64,000 bases of DNA, from assembly GCA_034687125.1 (NCBI GenBank), contig JAQGBZ010000061.1:175973-239972 (forward strand), in the 5' to 3' direction. Positions 12,540 through 27,600 of the stretch are shown here, one piece after another. The position numbers and the translations under genes were made by a program. Source of the DNA: Neelides folsomi (lineage: Eukaryota > Arthropoda > Collembola > Neelipleona > Neelidae). Position 1 is the first letter of the stretch, and every line of letters starts with the position of its first letter. The notes beneath the pieces were generated by a model. That model was given only the letters and a program-made list of their open reading frames with translations, searched no databases and had not been told where the DNA came from.

Positions 12540-15500
12540 ATGAACATCTTTTACAAGGTTTGACCAACATTATTATCCACTCCTTAGATCAGCCACATTA
12601 TTACACGCATTATCGCACCCACCAACACGTTTCCTCTCATTTGGAAAATTAATAGTTTTGTGAAGTTCAGCATTTTTAATATTTTAATTACAAGTTTACG
12701 CCTACTACCTAAATAGAGTTTCAAAAATTCGTCACTTTAACAAGTGAAAGTGAATTTATAAAGTTTTATCATGTATAAACATTTTGAACATGATTTTACA
12801 TGATTCCTCATTTTCATAATTTTTTAATAAAAAATTGATTTTCAACGATAGCAAATACAGAATTTTAATATTGCAAATAGGATTAATAGATATTACATTT
12901 TAGTAGTAGATGCTTTAATTTTTAATAAACGATGCATCCTGAATACATTTTACATATACTATAACAGATTATAATATATATTATAATATTTTATAAGAAT
13001 ATATTAAAATGATGAAATAAAGTTGCATTACATAAGCCGATAAAATCAACTTTTTAATCGTTTGAGATTGATAGTTTTTATCAAATAATCGAACCTACAT
13101 AGCAAATTTTTATCTAATATAGTTTAAAGTTAACCAAATTAACGACTCAAGCTAATAAATCTATTAATTTAATTAGACATTAGCCTCAGCCATCCTCTTG
13201 GCCGCTGTGGCTTCAGCCCAATACAATTATCCAAAACCGGATCCCCCACGTGGAAGCTACCTTCCTCCCGATGATGCTCCAGCACCAACCACAAGAGCTC
13301 CACCAGCATACAGACCACCAGAGCAAGACACCAAAATCGACTCAGAAGCCATTAACCCACCTTCATCGGGTGGTCAAAATTCGGGTGATGTGAGTCATTT
13401 TCATGTCTCGTCTATCTAATCCTATCAGCATTATTCAATGCCTATTACACTTGAAAGATCTGTTAAAAGATCTCTTTGCTACTCACTCGTAAACAAGTAT
13501 CGTAAAACCTGTTACATAACCCATTTTCATCGATTTACATAAATGCATGCCAAACTCGTAATATTTTATTCATATGTGCATAAAAGGCTTAGGAGTAAAA
13601 GGTTCTTAGGTTTGGAATGCCGTAATGTATTTGCACTTTGATTGGCACTCGATTCACAATTAGCAAAGATGATACTGGGGCTTAGAGAGAAAGTACCCCC
13701 GCCCACTTTCCCTTTCAATATTAATAGTAAACTGGTTAAGGAAGACCAGGAGCAGCCAAATCCCTGATTAGCCGATCAAAAGTCACATCTTTTATCTTTA
13801 GTTCATCTGGGTGTGAGGAGCCAGCCGCTAAAGAGAAATGTTCATAAAAGGAATAAGCAAATCTTGATCAATAAGCAATTGATAGCTTGAGGATGAAAAC
13901 ATTATTCGCGGATTATATCATCAGCACACGTGAGCGGAATGCATCTTCTTCATTTCATCCGACAATTTGTCATCATCAACAGGGAGGCTCGGATCAATGG
14001 TTTGGAGCGATGAATGATGAGTGACTCTTTATTTAATAGTTGGCTCATCTATGAAAGAAATTCATGTCCGTGTGACACGTGTGTAAACGCCTTCGTCATC
14101 ATTTAACACGCGAAAAGCCGATCAATCTGAGGAAATGAATATCATCAAACTTGTTGAAATTTGATAATCCACTATTAAATCCTACCTTTTTGTATTCTGC
14201 CAATGCATCTGAGCAGATTAATAGATATTAGGGCAATCCCATTTATCAATTTGTCATTTAATACATCTAAATTAAGTCAATTGCGAAACTGTTTGTATTT
14301 ACCTAACTGTCCTTACAAGGGCATATTATTATCCATACATCACACAAGCAAAACAATTAAATATTCTTTGCTTGTACCCCCACTTACTATTAAGCTTTGT
14401 AATGGAAGTCGAAATTGAGTCTAAAGTCTCATTTTACTTTCGTAAACTTGGGTGAAAATGAGTAGGAGAGGATTAAAAGGAATTAAATGACTCTGGTTTT
14501 GCTCAACCCCAACCTCATCCTACTAATAATGACAAGTGGGGACAAAGGGCTAATGGAGCCGGAATTCTTCTTGGCACCCTTTCAGCCATTACCCAATTTT
14601 TTTAATCTTTATGCATGATGATCAAGGTGGCATTTAACAATGAGGACCTAATGGTATTTTGACGCCATTCTTGAGGAATTACCACTTTCATTCTCTTGAG
14701 TAGTGTTGTAATCCCGTTTCCCTAGAATAGAGGAATCGCCGACGACGGAGAACAATAAACTAACATTATGAACATTGTTCAATCACCGGCGGCTGAGGAG
14801 CCAATTGGGGAATCATCACTAGGACGTTGAATGTGCGAGGGGATGAGTGATGGTGGTGGTGAGGTGAGCAGAAGAAGAAGAAAGGAAGGCTCCCAATGCT
14901 AATGATAATGACCAAATTTACATCAGCGATGTCCATGCGGATGAGGCTAATTTGTTGGGAGAAACAACGGTGGCTCCTTATCTCCATCATTATTTATTAT
15001 GTCTTCTTTTGACAATATATTGAAGATGATGCGGAGCGGTGACCTTTCTTTTCCCGAAGGTCTCTTTCTCTCGAGTGAATCAACATAATTAATTGAACTC
15101 ATTGTCAGGCCGTGAGGAGAAGGCGGCTCATCTTCTTTGCATATAAAGACATCATTCCTTCCACGTTTGTCATGTATTAGTCATTGAGACTCTTATATAA
15201 CTCCAAAGATTTTGATGAGTTTTGAGTTAGAGAGGAACTCACGAGATTCATCTTCATTGCACATCTTGAGTCTCTCGGTTCGTCTCGCCAGCTTCCTAAA
15301 ATCAATTTCAGGATGCAACTTTCTACTTATTGCTCGCCAATTACCACTCGTAATAAATTAAACATGACACTTTGAATGCATTTCGAACAATGGCAATCTC
15401 ATATTACTGATAGAGATATGAATACCATTTCTAATGGGATTTTAATTATATTTTTCATTTTAAAAGGCTTTAAATTTGAATAGGGAAGGAGCAATTTTGA

Positions 15501-17906
15501 TTTATCTAATTTGTAAAATATTCAACGACAAGTATATCCGCATTTAAGTATGTAATTAAAAGAATATTTCACATCCTTTCAATCCTCCACTTGATTTATT
15601 TAGAGTGGTAAAAGTTGCCAAATATTCCCGCCTACTCAAATAACTTCGTTTAATGAAGAGTTTCACACTTGAGTGAAAGCGAAGAGCATTTAACTACAAT
15701 TCCTTCCAAGAAGTTATAAAGTGCATTTTAATTAAAGAGCTTCTCTCTTAGACGACTCTCATAATTTGCCATCCAGAAGCTTCTTGAATGCGCTCGTGAG
15801 TTCCCTCATACATTTTGAAGGAGCGCAATGTTTGGGAAATCTAATTTGCCATCTTTAAAGACCACCCCTGCCCCATTCATCTCTTCCGATTACATTATTG
15901 AATGGAGGAATTGAAAGAAGAACATAATTACGAGGAAGCAGTCCACATAATCATACACATTGCAAAATGACTGGTGACTAGGTAGTGATTTATCTTTTAA
16001 TTCTAATCTTTTGACCATTATTTCCCATGGCGGAAAGATAAAAATTATATCAAATGATCGGCATCAATTAATTATATGGACGTTAAATAATAATTATTGG
16101 CACCAAAGAGTAACCTGAAATTTAACTAATTCCTCGCACATCCAATAGCTCACGTAATAGGAGCCGACAGTTCATGAGAGATGATTTGAATTACGAATTC
16201 GCGAGTCTGTTCACACACGAAGAGGTTCGCGAGTCGGGAGATTGGGATCATTTACCTAACACGATGAGCCTTTACAGGTTCATTTCAAAAGGTGTGGAGA
16301 ATGATGGAATTGGGAAGACGGCGATCTAATGGTCTTCCACTCGGAGGGGATCCGTCGTGACAAATGAGTTTTAGTGGAAAGGGATGAAATTGAAAGGGTG
16401 TCAGTGACTGATTCACTTGTTCAGTACGACAAGCATGAGGGTTAATGGGGATCCATGTGGGTGCAATAATTGAGCAAATCTTGGTGGCTAAGAGAGGTAG
16501 GGAGGAGGGCGTAACGTGATGAGGCTGATGAGCACCTCTTTCCACATCTCATATTTACCCATTATGTGGCGTAGACATAGGGCCGGAAAGGAGTATTTGA
16601 GAGGGCCATTTTAATTAAAATTCACCCATTAACTTTATTTGTCAATCTCTGCATATTTGAGTACTCTCGCCTCAAGGAGGCTTCTTCTTCTTTCAGCCTC
16701 GATTGCACGAGAACTCGCCTTTATGAATTATTAAAAAAATTGAGCAGCTCGAGCCGATCCCTACTTTCTATCACTTTGATGTGCAAAGGCGTTGTTTGTG
16801 AAAATGGGCCTCGGTATGGAGGAACGAGGAAGAAGACGATCGGAGATGGGGGTTGCAAACGGCCTCCGAGAACACACCGGAGAAGAACAAACTCAATGGG
16901 GTAGGTGTGGGTTATGAGCCACACCGACTCCCTGACAAGTCACGATCTCACAAGGCCTTAATTGGCATATGAAAGAGACGATGAGGAATTTGGGATCGCA
17001 AATTCTACCAGCATCATCAACACACTGGTTTTCAAACAAGCTAAATACAGTTGAATTGAGAAGAAGAACAATGGGCCCGTGTGTGCATTATGCAACACTT
17101 TATATAAACTCATTTTATGAATTATTTTCATATTGTTAGCTTGCGTGCTAAAGATATTTGCATTCATCACCGATTGCATATATCCACTTCATTGACCATT
17201 TACGTATTTACATATAAATGTTATACGATCTTATAAGATAATTAATAAAAATACTTGCTGACTTTTTATGAAATGGCAAATTACTGATAGTAATATAAGT
17301 ATTTTTTATTAAATTGAAAGATTTTTTATACCTTATTATCTTATTATGTTCACTAATGTTTCTTCATTCATTAATTTCTTTTAGTCCGGCCACCACGACA
17401 GTGACCACCACGAGCCAGGTATGCCATACGACTTCTCCTATGCCGTTAAGGACGACAATGGAAACGACTTCTCCCATATGGCTGAGAGCGACGGAGATGT
17501 TGTGAAGGGAGAATACAGAACTCTCCTTCCCGATGGCCGTCTCCAAATCGTCAAGTACACCGCCGATTGGAAGAACGGATACAATGCCGAAGTGACTTAT
17601 GAAGGAGAAGCTAAATACCCAGAGCCAGAAGAGAAGCCAGCCGCTGCTCCAGCCCCAGCCAGAACCCCAGCCCCATCCAGACAACCACAACCAACCCAAC
17701 GACCATCCAACAACTTCCGACCAGAATCCGAGACCGACATCGACTCCCAAGGATTGTCCCCATCTCGCCCACAACAACCACCCAGACAACAACGACCACA
17801 ACAACAACCAACTCAACGACCCCAAGCACCAGGAGGTCTCTACGGAGCCCCAGAAGTTCCCTTTGGAGTGAGGATGAACCCGAAGTTCGGCTACACAAGG
17901 AAATAA
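12540..17906 (+). CDS. RR-family (pro-resilin-like) cuticle protein, gene 1
   Basis: Secreted chitin-binding exoskeleton protein. Three phase-0 exons join to 250 aa: 12540-12557 (MNIFYK), 13177-13389 and 17385-17906 (stop TAA). The start follows a good TATA/Inr, and a six-codon first exon is typical of cuticle genes. The joined N-terminus has a hydrophobic core (TLASAILLAAVASA) with likely cleavage after residue 20. A Pro-rich linker precedes a His/Asp patch at about 78-89. The chitin_bind_4 domain covers about 91-151, with GNDFSHMAE, DGDVVKGEYR, LLPDGRLQIVKY and NGYNAEVTYEG. The tail (152-250) is Pro/Gln-rich. Unlike genes 2 and 3, its whole RR domain lies in one exon. The 'DGD..GEY..LLPDGR' form resembles pro-resilin-type RR domains. 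Splice sites were placed by eye but all are GT-AG and close in frame. Family certain, exact subtype less so. Confidence 0.9.
13390..17384 (+). other. 3995-nt second intron of cuticle gene 1
   Basis: The intron starts GTGAGT and ends TTTCTTTTAG. It is much larger than any other intron in the window. Its interior (roughly 13.6-17.1 kb) appears less AT-rich than the intergenic DNA. It contains several short open frames without recognisable domains, such as 16285-16545 on minus. Enhancers are plausible here but unproven. Confidence 0.75.
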
Positions 17907-18226
17907 GCTGAAGACCGCAAAGGCCTTGGCTCAACGAGCGGAAGTGTCATGAAGAATGAAAAGTCAAGCCCCTAATGAGTTTCTAATGATGGTTGTTGAG
18001 TTGGATTTCAATTTATACATAAGTTAGCCTTATTAGTTCATCCTTCCTTTGTGACCTTAAATCTTCCCTTTCAAATGTTCGATCTTCTCTCCTTTTATGA
18101 GTCTACTATGTAACTTTATCATATTACTCTTACGCATTAATATACATAAAGGTTTAATGTTTCGCTCTATGGTCGTCGTTGCATAACTCTTCTCTTCACA
18201 GGGGTCACGTTCCATCATCAAATATT

Positions 18227-18232
18227 ATTAAA
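18227..18232 (+). terminator. candidate polyadenylation signal, cuticle gene 1
   Basis: ATTAAA lies 321 nt after the stop codon of gene 1 and is followed by a T-rich stretch. AATATA near 18138 is a weaker alternative. No transcript evidence is available. Confidence 0.35.
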
Positions 18233-18264
18233 GTCCAATTACAGTGAACATATTTTTTACAATT

Positions 18265-18660
18265 TCCGACCTTCTCTTTCGCTCATTTTCATTTCTTTAT
18301 ACCTGTTTTATCTGTTCTTCCTTTTTATTTTTGCTCATATCCTTTTTCCTCTTCCAGTCTCTTTTTTCTGCTCTTCTGCTCTTTATCTCTTCCTTCTTGT
18401 TTTAATTTTTAAGTCAATCGTACAACGGTAATGTTTAGTTAATTATATATAAAAGTAGGTAAGTCTATTTCTTTCTCAGACTTTATCATTTCATTAAATA
18501 TATTTTTATATCTGAAAAGCCATCAAAGCGTGTCAGTATTCTTCTTTCATCTTTAAATCCTCTCTATTTTCTCCTCTATTGGGATTTGTATGGACATTAC
18601 TTGACTCTTCATTCATCTCCTCTTTCTTTTTATTCAATTTATCATTTGACTCTTTTATAA
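18265..18660 (+). repeat. polypyrimidine-rich tract downstream of gene 1
   Basis: For almost 400 nt the plus strand is dominated by C and T, with runs such as CTTTTTCCTCTTCC and CTCTTTATCTCTTCC. Purine interruptions are few, and the tract becomes ordinary AT-rich DNA after about 18660. It is not a simple tandem repeat. Confidence 0.55.
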
Positions 18661-21600
18661 AATTGAAAAAGCGTTCCAATTAAAAATGAATAAAAATGTA
18701 AATAATACTCGCGTAAATAATTATTCAATATTCTTAATAAAAATAATGATAAGTACCTTAAATCAAATTAAATACCCAGACTTATTTGTGTGCTTGAATG
18801 AAGGTAAATATTATAAATATATTTTAGATCATTATTTGATAAACTTTATTGCTGATTCAAATCTTCGTAATCGAATCTTAAAAACATCAACGAAACAAAT
18901 GAGTAATTTCATTTATTATTATACTTATTAGTAGTTTGTATTTAATCTTTGTACAATAATAAAACTACCTTCTGTTTCTACACACCTTTAATTTTCTCAA
19001 TATTCATTCTTTGGAAAATGCAATTACTCAATTACCATTGGGCCGTTAATTGTTGAGAGTCTGTGAGCATCAATTTGTAAATTGTTATTGTTAAAATGTA
19101 TCTCGACAGATTTTCCATTCAGGTTCGCTCATTTGGATAATTACAATTATGAATGGCAAATCTAGTTTTTCATCAAGATTTAATTAATTTCTCACGGCGT
19201 TCCCAGATCCGACATCAACCTTCATGCACCACGTCTCCTGACCAACGCAAGAACAAAGAGGCTCCTTCTCGCCAAGTGTTTCAGCATTGAAGCAGTTGGA
19301 CTGAGTAATTAGACTTTTCATTTCTTTTAATGGTCATCATTCTTAATACAAAGACCTATCCGAACCAAGGAAGCAATAATAGATTATAAAAAGACCTCAA
19401 CATCTCCATCTCATTATAACCACTATGCCATTTATATTTATTGTTTTTACTAAATGCCAGACAGTGTGTCTCTGCCAAAACAAATATTTTAATAGTTTCT
19501 AACATTAAGCATAAGTGTTTGTAAAATGGTGAGCTGATAGTGTACGTGAGATACCGTTTTTTAACACATGAGTTGATATCAAATGGACGTCATCACTAAT
19601 TTATATGTATTATTGCCACACTACCTTTTAAAAGGAATTGGCTTTTTGTGTTTAGTCTTATTAATTGTCCTTCTCGCTAATATCTTCGTTTATGGTCTTC
19701 AAGACGCCAGTGAATCATCTCTCTATAATTCCAACTTCAAACCATAACATCGTGCTCAAATATGCAGATTAATCTAGAATTTTATACAATGTACCTTTAG
19801 AAGGATTTTATTTGCAAAATGAGTGTTACATAGAGATTTATATCTGCGAAAATTGTTAATTTATACTCGACCGCCATTGGAATGAGACTTTAATTGAAGA
19901 TCTGTTTAAGGTAGAAATTCCTCATCGTTCAACTCGTTTCATTACTTTGTATTTACCAACAACAGGCGTACATAGCGATCAAATTGAAAGGAAAAGGAAA
20001 GATGGGACAACGTATTGAGTCGAAATTGACGATCTCTTTTCTTAATATGCAAATGTCCCAGTAATCTGATGAAGATGAATTCAAAAAGCCTAGTTAAGAG
20101 TTTAAGGTGGCAATGAAATTGCATTCTTCTAGCTTCCTGCCACAAATAGTCCAAATGCGGAGATGATGGGATCAGCAGGATTGTCTTCAGCCCCCGGCGA
20201 ACCAGTGGATTCAATGTCAGTTAACAAAGGAACTCCGTAATGCCTCATTCTTTACCCTCTCACTCGACAGGGAAACATTTTTGGCTTACACGAGACAAAC
20301 TGCACCTTGAGTTATGACCGTAGCTCCTTAACTTTAACGCACACACTGTTCCTCACCCATTGAATCAAAGACTTATTCATTTAGGATGATCTCCATTACT
20401 AGAAGTAAATAAACATGTGCTTTATTTTACCAATGCAATTTTGCAATAATAAAGATAGGTAGATTTATGCACATTCAATTCAGTCAATTAGCTTTTATAC
20501 TACTGTATCAAAGTTAGCATAATATTTACTTTTATTTCAACCTTAGGATAGTATTCGCACATCCTTAAAAATCTAGCAATTTGCAGAATAGGAGTCTCAA
20601 GACACCATAAATACCTTCCTTACCTACCAAAAATGCTCATGAAGGAAGATGTAGTCAAGTCAACTTTTAATGGATAGGGTAGGGCTGCATAGCTGCATTG
20701 AACCCAGAAGGTTGAATCTCTAATCATAATTAATAATGAAGAAATAATAATATAATGGGAAGGCGGACGTGTGTAATTTCTTCAATTTAAGTTATGTGGT
20801 ATTGGCGAGGTTTGATTAGCCCAGCGGATTTGAATACTTTTTAGATTTTAAGTTATTAGCTATATTTCTTATATTTCTTCCCACTTTCATTTTCTTTTTT
20901 TATAATGCATCCGTCATCTTCCTTTTACTTCATTCGATTGCCTTTGCTAATACAGAGATACATACTATACTTTCCCATTCCCCATGTATTTGCAAAGTCG
21001 TATTATAAATGTACACACTTCAAAGTTTATTTATGAAAATTGAGACATAGTACTTACTTATTACTTAGTAAGAACGGACTAATAACAATAAGCGTTATAA
21101 CCTAGAGTTGTAAGTTGTAACAAGTCTTATATGAAAGTGTGAGCCCTTGCAATTTGCAATTGTACAGTAGAAATTGAGAATTGCGTTATTCAGTCTAGTG
21201 AATGACAATAAACTTTTTTTGCAAAAATTGGGATGTCTGGTTTTAAGGTTTTACGATAGTTCATTGATGGGAACATACGATATTAAAATATGGAAAATTC
21301 GTGAATGATTTTAATAATCATTATTATAGGATCAGGAATGAAATTTGAGTGTGAGTCCTTTCCCCTTCTCAACCTTGACATCCTTCAACCTTTAACTCTA
21401 TTGGAATCTTTGAATCATCTTCTCCCATTAGAGATCGACAATGAGTATAATAAATGCTTTAGTAGGAATTTATTATACATCTTATCTAATCTGTTCTATG
21501 AGGAATCACATGTATCTGGTTAAGTAATTTCCCATGCTGCTATGCCCTTATATTGAATTGAGTGTACAATTGAATGTAGTTTGTCCCAAACGTCCACTTA

Positions 21601-24600
21601 CTCTCACTCTTCAATTACAACCAATTAAAGTCTCTGAGTAAATTTTATGGATCGAGTACTCGAAACAGTAAACTTGAAAATAATTGATTTATTTTCCTCA
21701 GAGCGACTTCCATTAATTGACCCAAAACCGTTGTTTGAATTAGTTAAAGAAACAACTTTTCCATCTAAAACGTGTACTTTGAGAGGTGTTGTCAGAAGAA
21801 GATCTATTTATTTATTTAATTTGACACCTCAAATTTCATTTGAATTTTTGCGAATCATTTTAATTCTTATTGGACCTTGAAGGTATCGTAAATCGCCTCT
21901 CCTTTGTCCATAAGGTCGAATGTTAGAGATTCGAGTGGGAATTGAGTTATGACGCTCCAACCTTCTTGTCTAATCCCAAAAAAGAATTTTACGGCTGATA
22001 TTAATATTTCTATCTAAATACAGGTACTTGTACCTGTACGTGGTCGTTCTAGAAGGTTTACATGGACCATCATAAGATGATTATACCTATGCTAAATTCC
22101 TATGTAAATGATGAGGATGCGTTCGTGTGCATCAACCCTTCAGCCCTCATCTTGTCCCAAATTCCATCTATTGAATAGAAGTCGAGAATAAAGATTTTCC
22201 AAGTTATGAAATATGTATGAAGTTGATATGCGAAATTCAATTGAAATTCAATTGGGCGCTAACACCTTCCTCAGGCTCACAAGGCATTTTAGTCATATTA
22301 CAATTTTTTGGCCTTCTCAATTACATTATTTTGGCGTAGATTTTCCCTCATCATTTCTTATGAATCGAGGGCTCGTCTCTGGGTCACGGAATCTTCCTCG
22401 TCATCCTCACTTTTCCTCTCAAAATCAACATGTTTAATAAGGAGGTCCGAGGAGGTGATGCGTTAAAGTGTTGCCTTACAGTAAATAATGGGCTCAAGCT
22501 CCAATCTCAATAAGGATCAAAGTCAGATTACACTGACAACTTTAATATGTCATTACATGCACGCTTCTTAACGTGCGTCTTGCGTAAATAATCTTAAAGT
22601 TTTGGCATGTATTATCGCTTATACCCTAACCCTACGTCATATCTAGGCAAATGAAAGGGACTGAATTTGGTATTTAATGAAATTAATGATGACTGTAAAG
22701 TATCTATTGTATTAGTAAAGCATGTGCGTCTTTGTACATATTAGTATAGTATTGGTATACCTATAGTTTATTTAATACGCATGCAAATTTAAACTGACTG
22801 GTAGGAATCATAAGAGTTGTAACTGGATTATACCTCGCTCAAGTCATGGCCCAGACCTCATAAGGAGGTCCAGTTGTTCGGCCTTGATGGCCCAATTACA
22901 ACGAGCCTGACAGGACAAGAAGAATTTTGCTTAATATGGCAAAAATCAAGATTTCGTTATCTAGATTAAAACCTTTATTTCTACACAACCAAATGACATG
23001 AATGATTAAATTGTAATGTTTTACTTGAAAATGAGCTTTAATGTCTTCTTGATTCCACGTGTTCTCAAGAACCTTCGTTCTGAATATCTCGATTCATCTC
23101 TCACACAGTTATAATGAAGCGTTGGCACTTGCACAGATGAGTTAAAAGAAATATCAGTAATTGGAAATTGATTAAATTACTTCATTTTTCATTTGTTTTG
23201 ACTTACCCTAATGGCTTTCCCTCTTAAACGCCTATTCCTCAGATTTAATCAAATTTGAGAATTTGAATTGCAAATTAGCCAAGCGAAGGACCCACCCATT
23301 CGTCTTGAAGTAAACATTGGAATTACAGCTTATTACGGTGAATATACGCATTTGCTCATTCATTTAAGATTATATTATAAAATCTTTATTCTCAATGTGG
23401 TATGTTTTTAAATTTTAACAGTTCGTTTACCCAAATGGATCCCTAATTGATGTAAAATGATTTAAAAATATGTAAAGCAACAAGATTTTACGTTATTACT
23501 TTCATCAAAATGATTGCAAATATGCGTTTGAGATATTACACTTTTTATTCAAACCCTTACTCGTGTCCTTAAATTTTAACATCTTAAGTACAGTGAGGTG
23601 ATGTGAATAATAAGCAAGCGATATTATTAAAAAAATGATTTTGATAAATTAATGTATACAAATTGCGTCAAGAAATATTTATATGCATAATGAAATTAAT
23701 TAAGCGAACAAAAGTGTATAAAATCTGAAGAAATGTAAAGAGGTTAGAAATGTGAGCTGACTCGCGATGACCTAATAGTGTAAAGCATTTCTTGCCAGAT
23801 TAATCAATTTTTTCCTAATTGATTTACCCTCTCATGTATTCCAATAAACTTATATTAGTAGGTAAACATAAAGTAAATGCTTCAAATTTAGTTAATTCTA
23901 CACTTTAAGAGCAAGTTTTCCCTAAGTGTAAGGGAGATATATATTATCTCCCATTATTGTAATGTCATTTTAATCATAATTTTTAAGTTGAGATTACACA
24001 AATACTTTTTCCTTGGTTCAAATGCACATCATGGGCCATGGGACAAAAGATTTTGGATAAATATCCAAAACTTTATAGTGGAGTGTAACAATTGTAAGGG
24101 AGTGTACATAAAGCGCGTCACGCCAGGTTGGACGACGTCTCAGTGCTCCAAGTAGGGCAGCTCTTTGAGCATTCCTTGTGGGATTGCCCTTAAGATGCTC
24201 TTCGCTATTCTTGGTTCACTAATATTTTCATTGTCCTTTATGCTCTTTTAAATCGTTTAATGTTAAATCAGCATAGAGAATCTGTAAATAAAGTGATCAA
24301 ACAGAATACTTTTAGGATTAAATAAGCGTCTTAAAATTATGAATTTCATCTGGTCAAAATCTCCTTGAACTTGAACATGTGTTTTTAGAAACTTTGATCA
24401 ACTTCTCATAGGGGCAGACATTTTAGTTATGGTTAGGACATTTGCCTTTAATCTGGGCACATAAGGACAAAAGATTTCTCTTTTCAGTACTCAGTACTAA
24501 CAAAATGACAAAGTGTGATTATTGGAGGTTGAAGAAGTGTGAAACGCTTGATAAATTGTAATACTTAGGTATAGTATTTACAATATTAATAATTCATATT

Positions 24601-27600
24601 AAAAATTAATGCAGTTTGATTATGTGTACCTATATTGTATATTATTATCCTGTGAAATATTCAATATTGTATATTAGGAGATTTTCCCCGAAAGTACCTA
24701 TTTAAATGGGCAATCCATGAGAGAATGCCGACCCCACCAATCTGGTCGAACCCTGCTAACGTATTTAAGAGCATTGTATTTTAGCTTTTACTGAGCATTT
24801 CTACTTTTCGGTTTCTGATATAACCTCGTATTTGTCGCAGATGGTGAATTAAACTAACTTGTTCAAACGAGATAATATATTTTAATAGTTATAAAATCAT
24901 ATTCGCTTTATACGCATTTACCACGTAATGAAAATATAGAGAAATATACTAAAATGGTCACTTCGTGTTTCGCCTCATGAAACTGAAGAAATGAGCGAAT
25001 TGATTATTTACACTATTTACTGTATTTACACAATAACACAATACAACATGCCATATATGATATATGTACATAGGTAAGTAAGAATAACATTTTCCTCTTG
25101 GTATTTTAATGGCCATTGAGACGATTATTCCTTTTTCTCCCACGAGGAAGAAGGGAGGAACTGGAAATAGGTCGCGGAAGTCAGCACTCGCTTTACACAA
25201 TAAAAAAGGAAAGGCTGATGAGTTTTATATTAGGTATCATCGTGGGCTTTCATGGGATGAATAAAGTAAACGAGCGATATCAAAATGTTTAAGGCATGTT
25301 TCAATTCGACTGCATGACCATTATTTACCTTCATGTTTTGTGGTAGTAGGTAATATCTTAAGTAAGAATTGATTTGGAGAGTTTCAAGTCACGAGATTTC
25401 ACCAGTTAGATGCAAATATTTAAAGTATCATTCACAGAGTAATCATATTTAGAATTTCCCTCTCTACATATTCGGACTACATAGGAAGATTCAGTTGTTG
25501 GCATCAGTACTTTACTGTCGGGCACGACAAAATTGAACTGATACAAATGTTTAGATGAAGCAGTTCAAAAACTGATTTACATTTATCAAACTCAAGATTG
25601 ATAGAATCGTGCTTTAACAACTGTTGCAATGCAATACATACATTCTTGGTAAATGTTATAATTACCTGCTAAGATATAAATTAAAAATGGTTTTATTAAT
25701 AATACATACAATATATAAAAGTTTGACAAACATTTAATTAAATTCATGCAGAGCTTTAATCGGTATTTTTTATATCATTCCGATTTTTTTATAAATCGAC
25801 GAAACTTTAAGGAAAATGAACTTTTGCTGATAATTAAAAGCCAAAAACACATTCTTCATATGGACTTATGAAATCCATGTAATGAAGAGATTTTATATAT
25901 AAAGATCAGATAGCTTGACGAAAATAAATATTGTTATTTCTTTTATGTAGTCGCAAAATTAACTGTAAAAATAGCAATATTAAACAATCTCTAAGAATCT
26001 GAGCATTATTATCCGTGATGAATCTGATTTTAATTTGGAGTCAAATGTCAAATTGCTCTGAAATTTTTATATTCATATCATATCGTCAGACTTACAAAAT
26101 ATTTTACGTAGGATTATCGGATTTCTTATGAAATCAAAGGACCAAGAGGTTACAACTCAAATTGCTCCTTATTACAGGTTTACTTTCCAAAATTGCCCTT
26201 TCAGACAATCATGCTTAGATTGTTACGTTACTCCTATGTTCAATTCATGTGACTTTCAAGTGACCGAATTTCAATATATCGATCAAGTCTATTAAAACAA
26301 TGAACTAGAGTTTTTGAAGATCACGTTTTAACATAAATGAGAATAATAATATTATAATTTGTTATGAATTTATATATTATGCAGCGCGGGTTAGACTTTG
26401 CTTAAAGGGCTTAACAATTTGTAAATACACATTATTACATAGGGATACGATATACCCTATTGCAAATATTGTGAAAGATTTAATATAAATAATTGTTTTA
26501 CATTATAATGTAGTTATACTGTAATTATTCTAGTAAATACAATATTTGTTATCACAGATAATCACAAACAAATATAGTGCTCATATTCATAGAGCACAAA
26601 CACATTTAAAATATTATAGGACTTAATTCTGTACTTAATTTGAATACTTAATTCTATCTACCTGTCTATTTTACCTATGCACATGTTAGATTTGCATAGA
26701 GTAAAATATAGATTTATTTAAAAAATGATTTGATTTGAAATGAGAAATGAGAGCTGATGAACGTGTTATTATACCCAAAATGTACAACAATACATTACAC
26801 ACCTACCGACATAATACATCAGAAATGGAGCAGGTAATAACATCATCAAAGCTCATAAGAAAATATTTAAATGCGAAGACAATCGACGCAATAAAATTAA
26901 ATTGTGAAAAGGTTCAAATGTCAAGAATAGATTGCTATCTTAAATTAACTGAAGTTTCTCTTACCATGCGCCTTCCAATTACCATGTACGGTGGGAATCA
27001 TCGTGTAATTAAATGAGAAAAGTCCAATAGTATAATGACCTCCTTTATTTCAATTTAATGAAAAATAATTCTGTTTGAAAATTGTAAACAATAATAATCA
27101 TTTAATTCTTTTATCAAATGAAGGGAAACTTCACCGAAATGCATCGTTATGCAATCATCCATAATCTATAGTATTTATGTATATTTAAGTATTTGTAATA
27201 AACTTTCTGAGAACTATATTAACTGTACTTATAATAATGGTTAGTGTTAAGTTATTATAACAATTATAAAGTAGAGTTATTATTGTTGTATAACATCATA
27301 ACATCAGTAATTCTTCAATCAAGCTATGGCTTGTGGCTAAAGGCCTATAATACTAAAATCATCTTATAAGTTTTTCAGTAATCATTAATCATGAAGTTTG
27401 AGCTTACAATAATTATATTATTTTATAAACATACATGAATTTCTATTTCAAAGAAAGTTTCAAATATGAATAAACCCTTTGATTAATGAAATTCTAACTT
27501 TGAACTCACACAATCAGTCAGTCAAGTAAAACAGAAAGCGTGGACTTTGTCTCAAAATCTCGCATTGAATTGATTACATTGTAATGAACCTCATATCGAA

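Noticed and set aside
17364-17934. Long minus-strand and frame-shifted open frames over gene 1 exon 3 (153, 107 and 90 aa)
   Set aside because: They are shadows of the Pro/Gln-rich coding exon; the residues are low-complexity Trp/Gly/Val or Asn/His repeats and the plus frame has a clear RR domain.
24110-24190. GC-rich patch that might be a tRNA or structured RNA
   Set aside because: I could not find a cloverleaf, an A/B box pair or any stable long stem by eye.
26747-27016. 89-aa ATG-initiated frame on plus
   Set aside because: No recognisable domain, no promoter or splice partner, and AT-driven composition; not distinguishable from chance.
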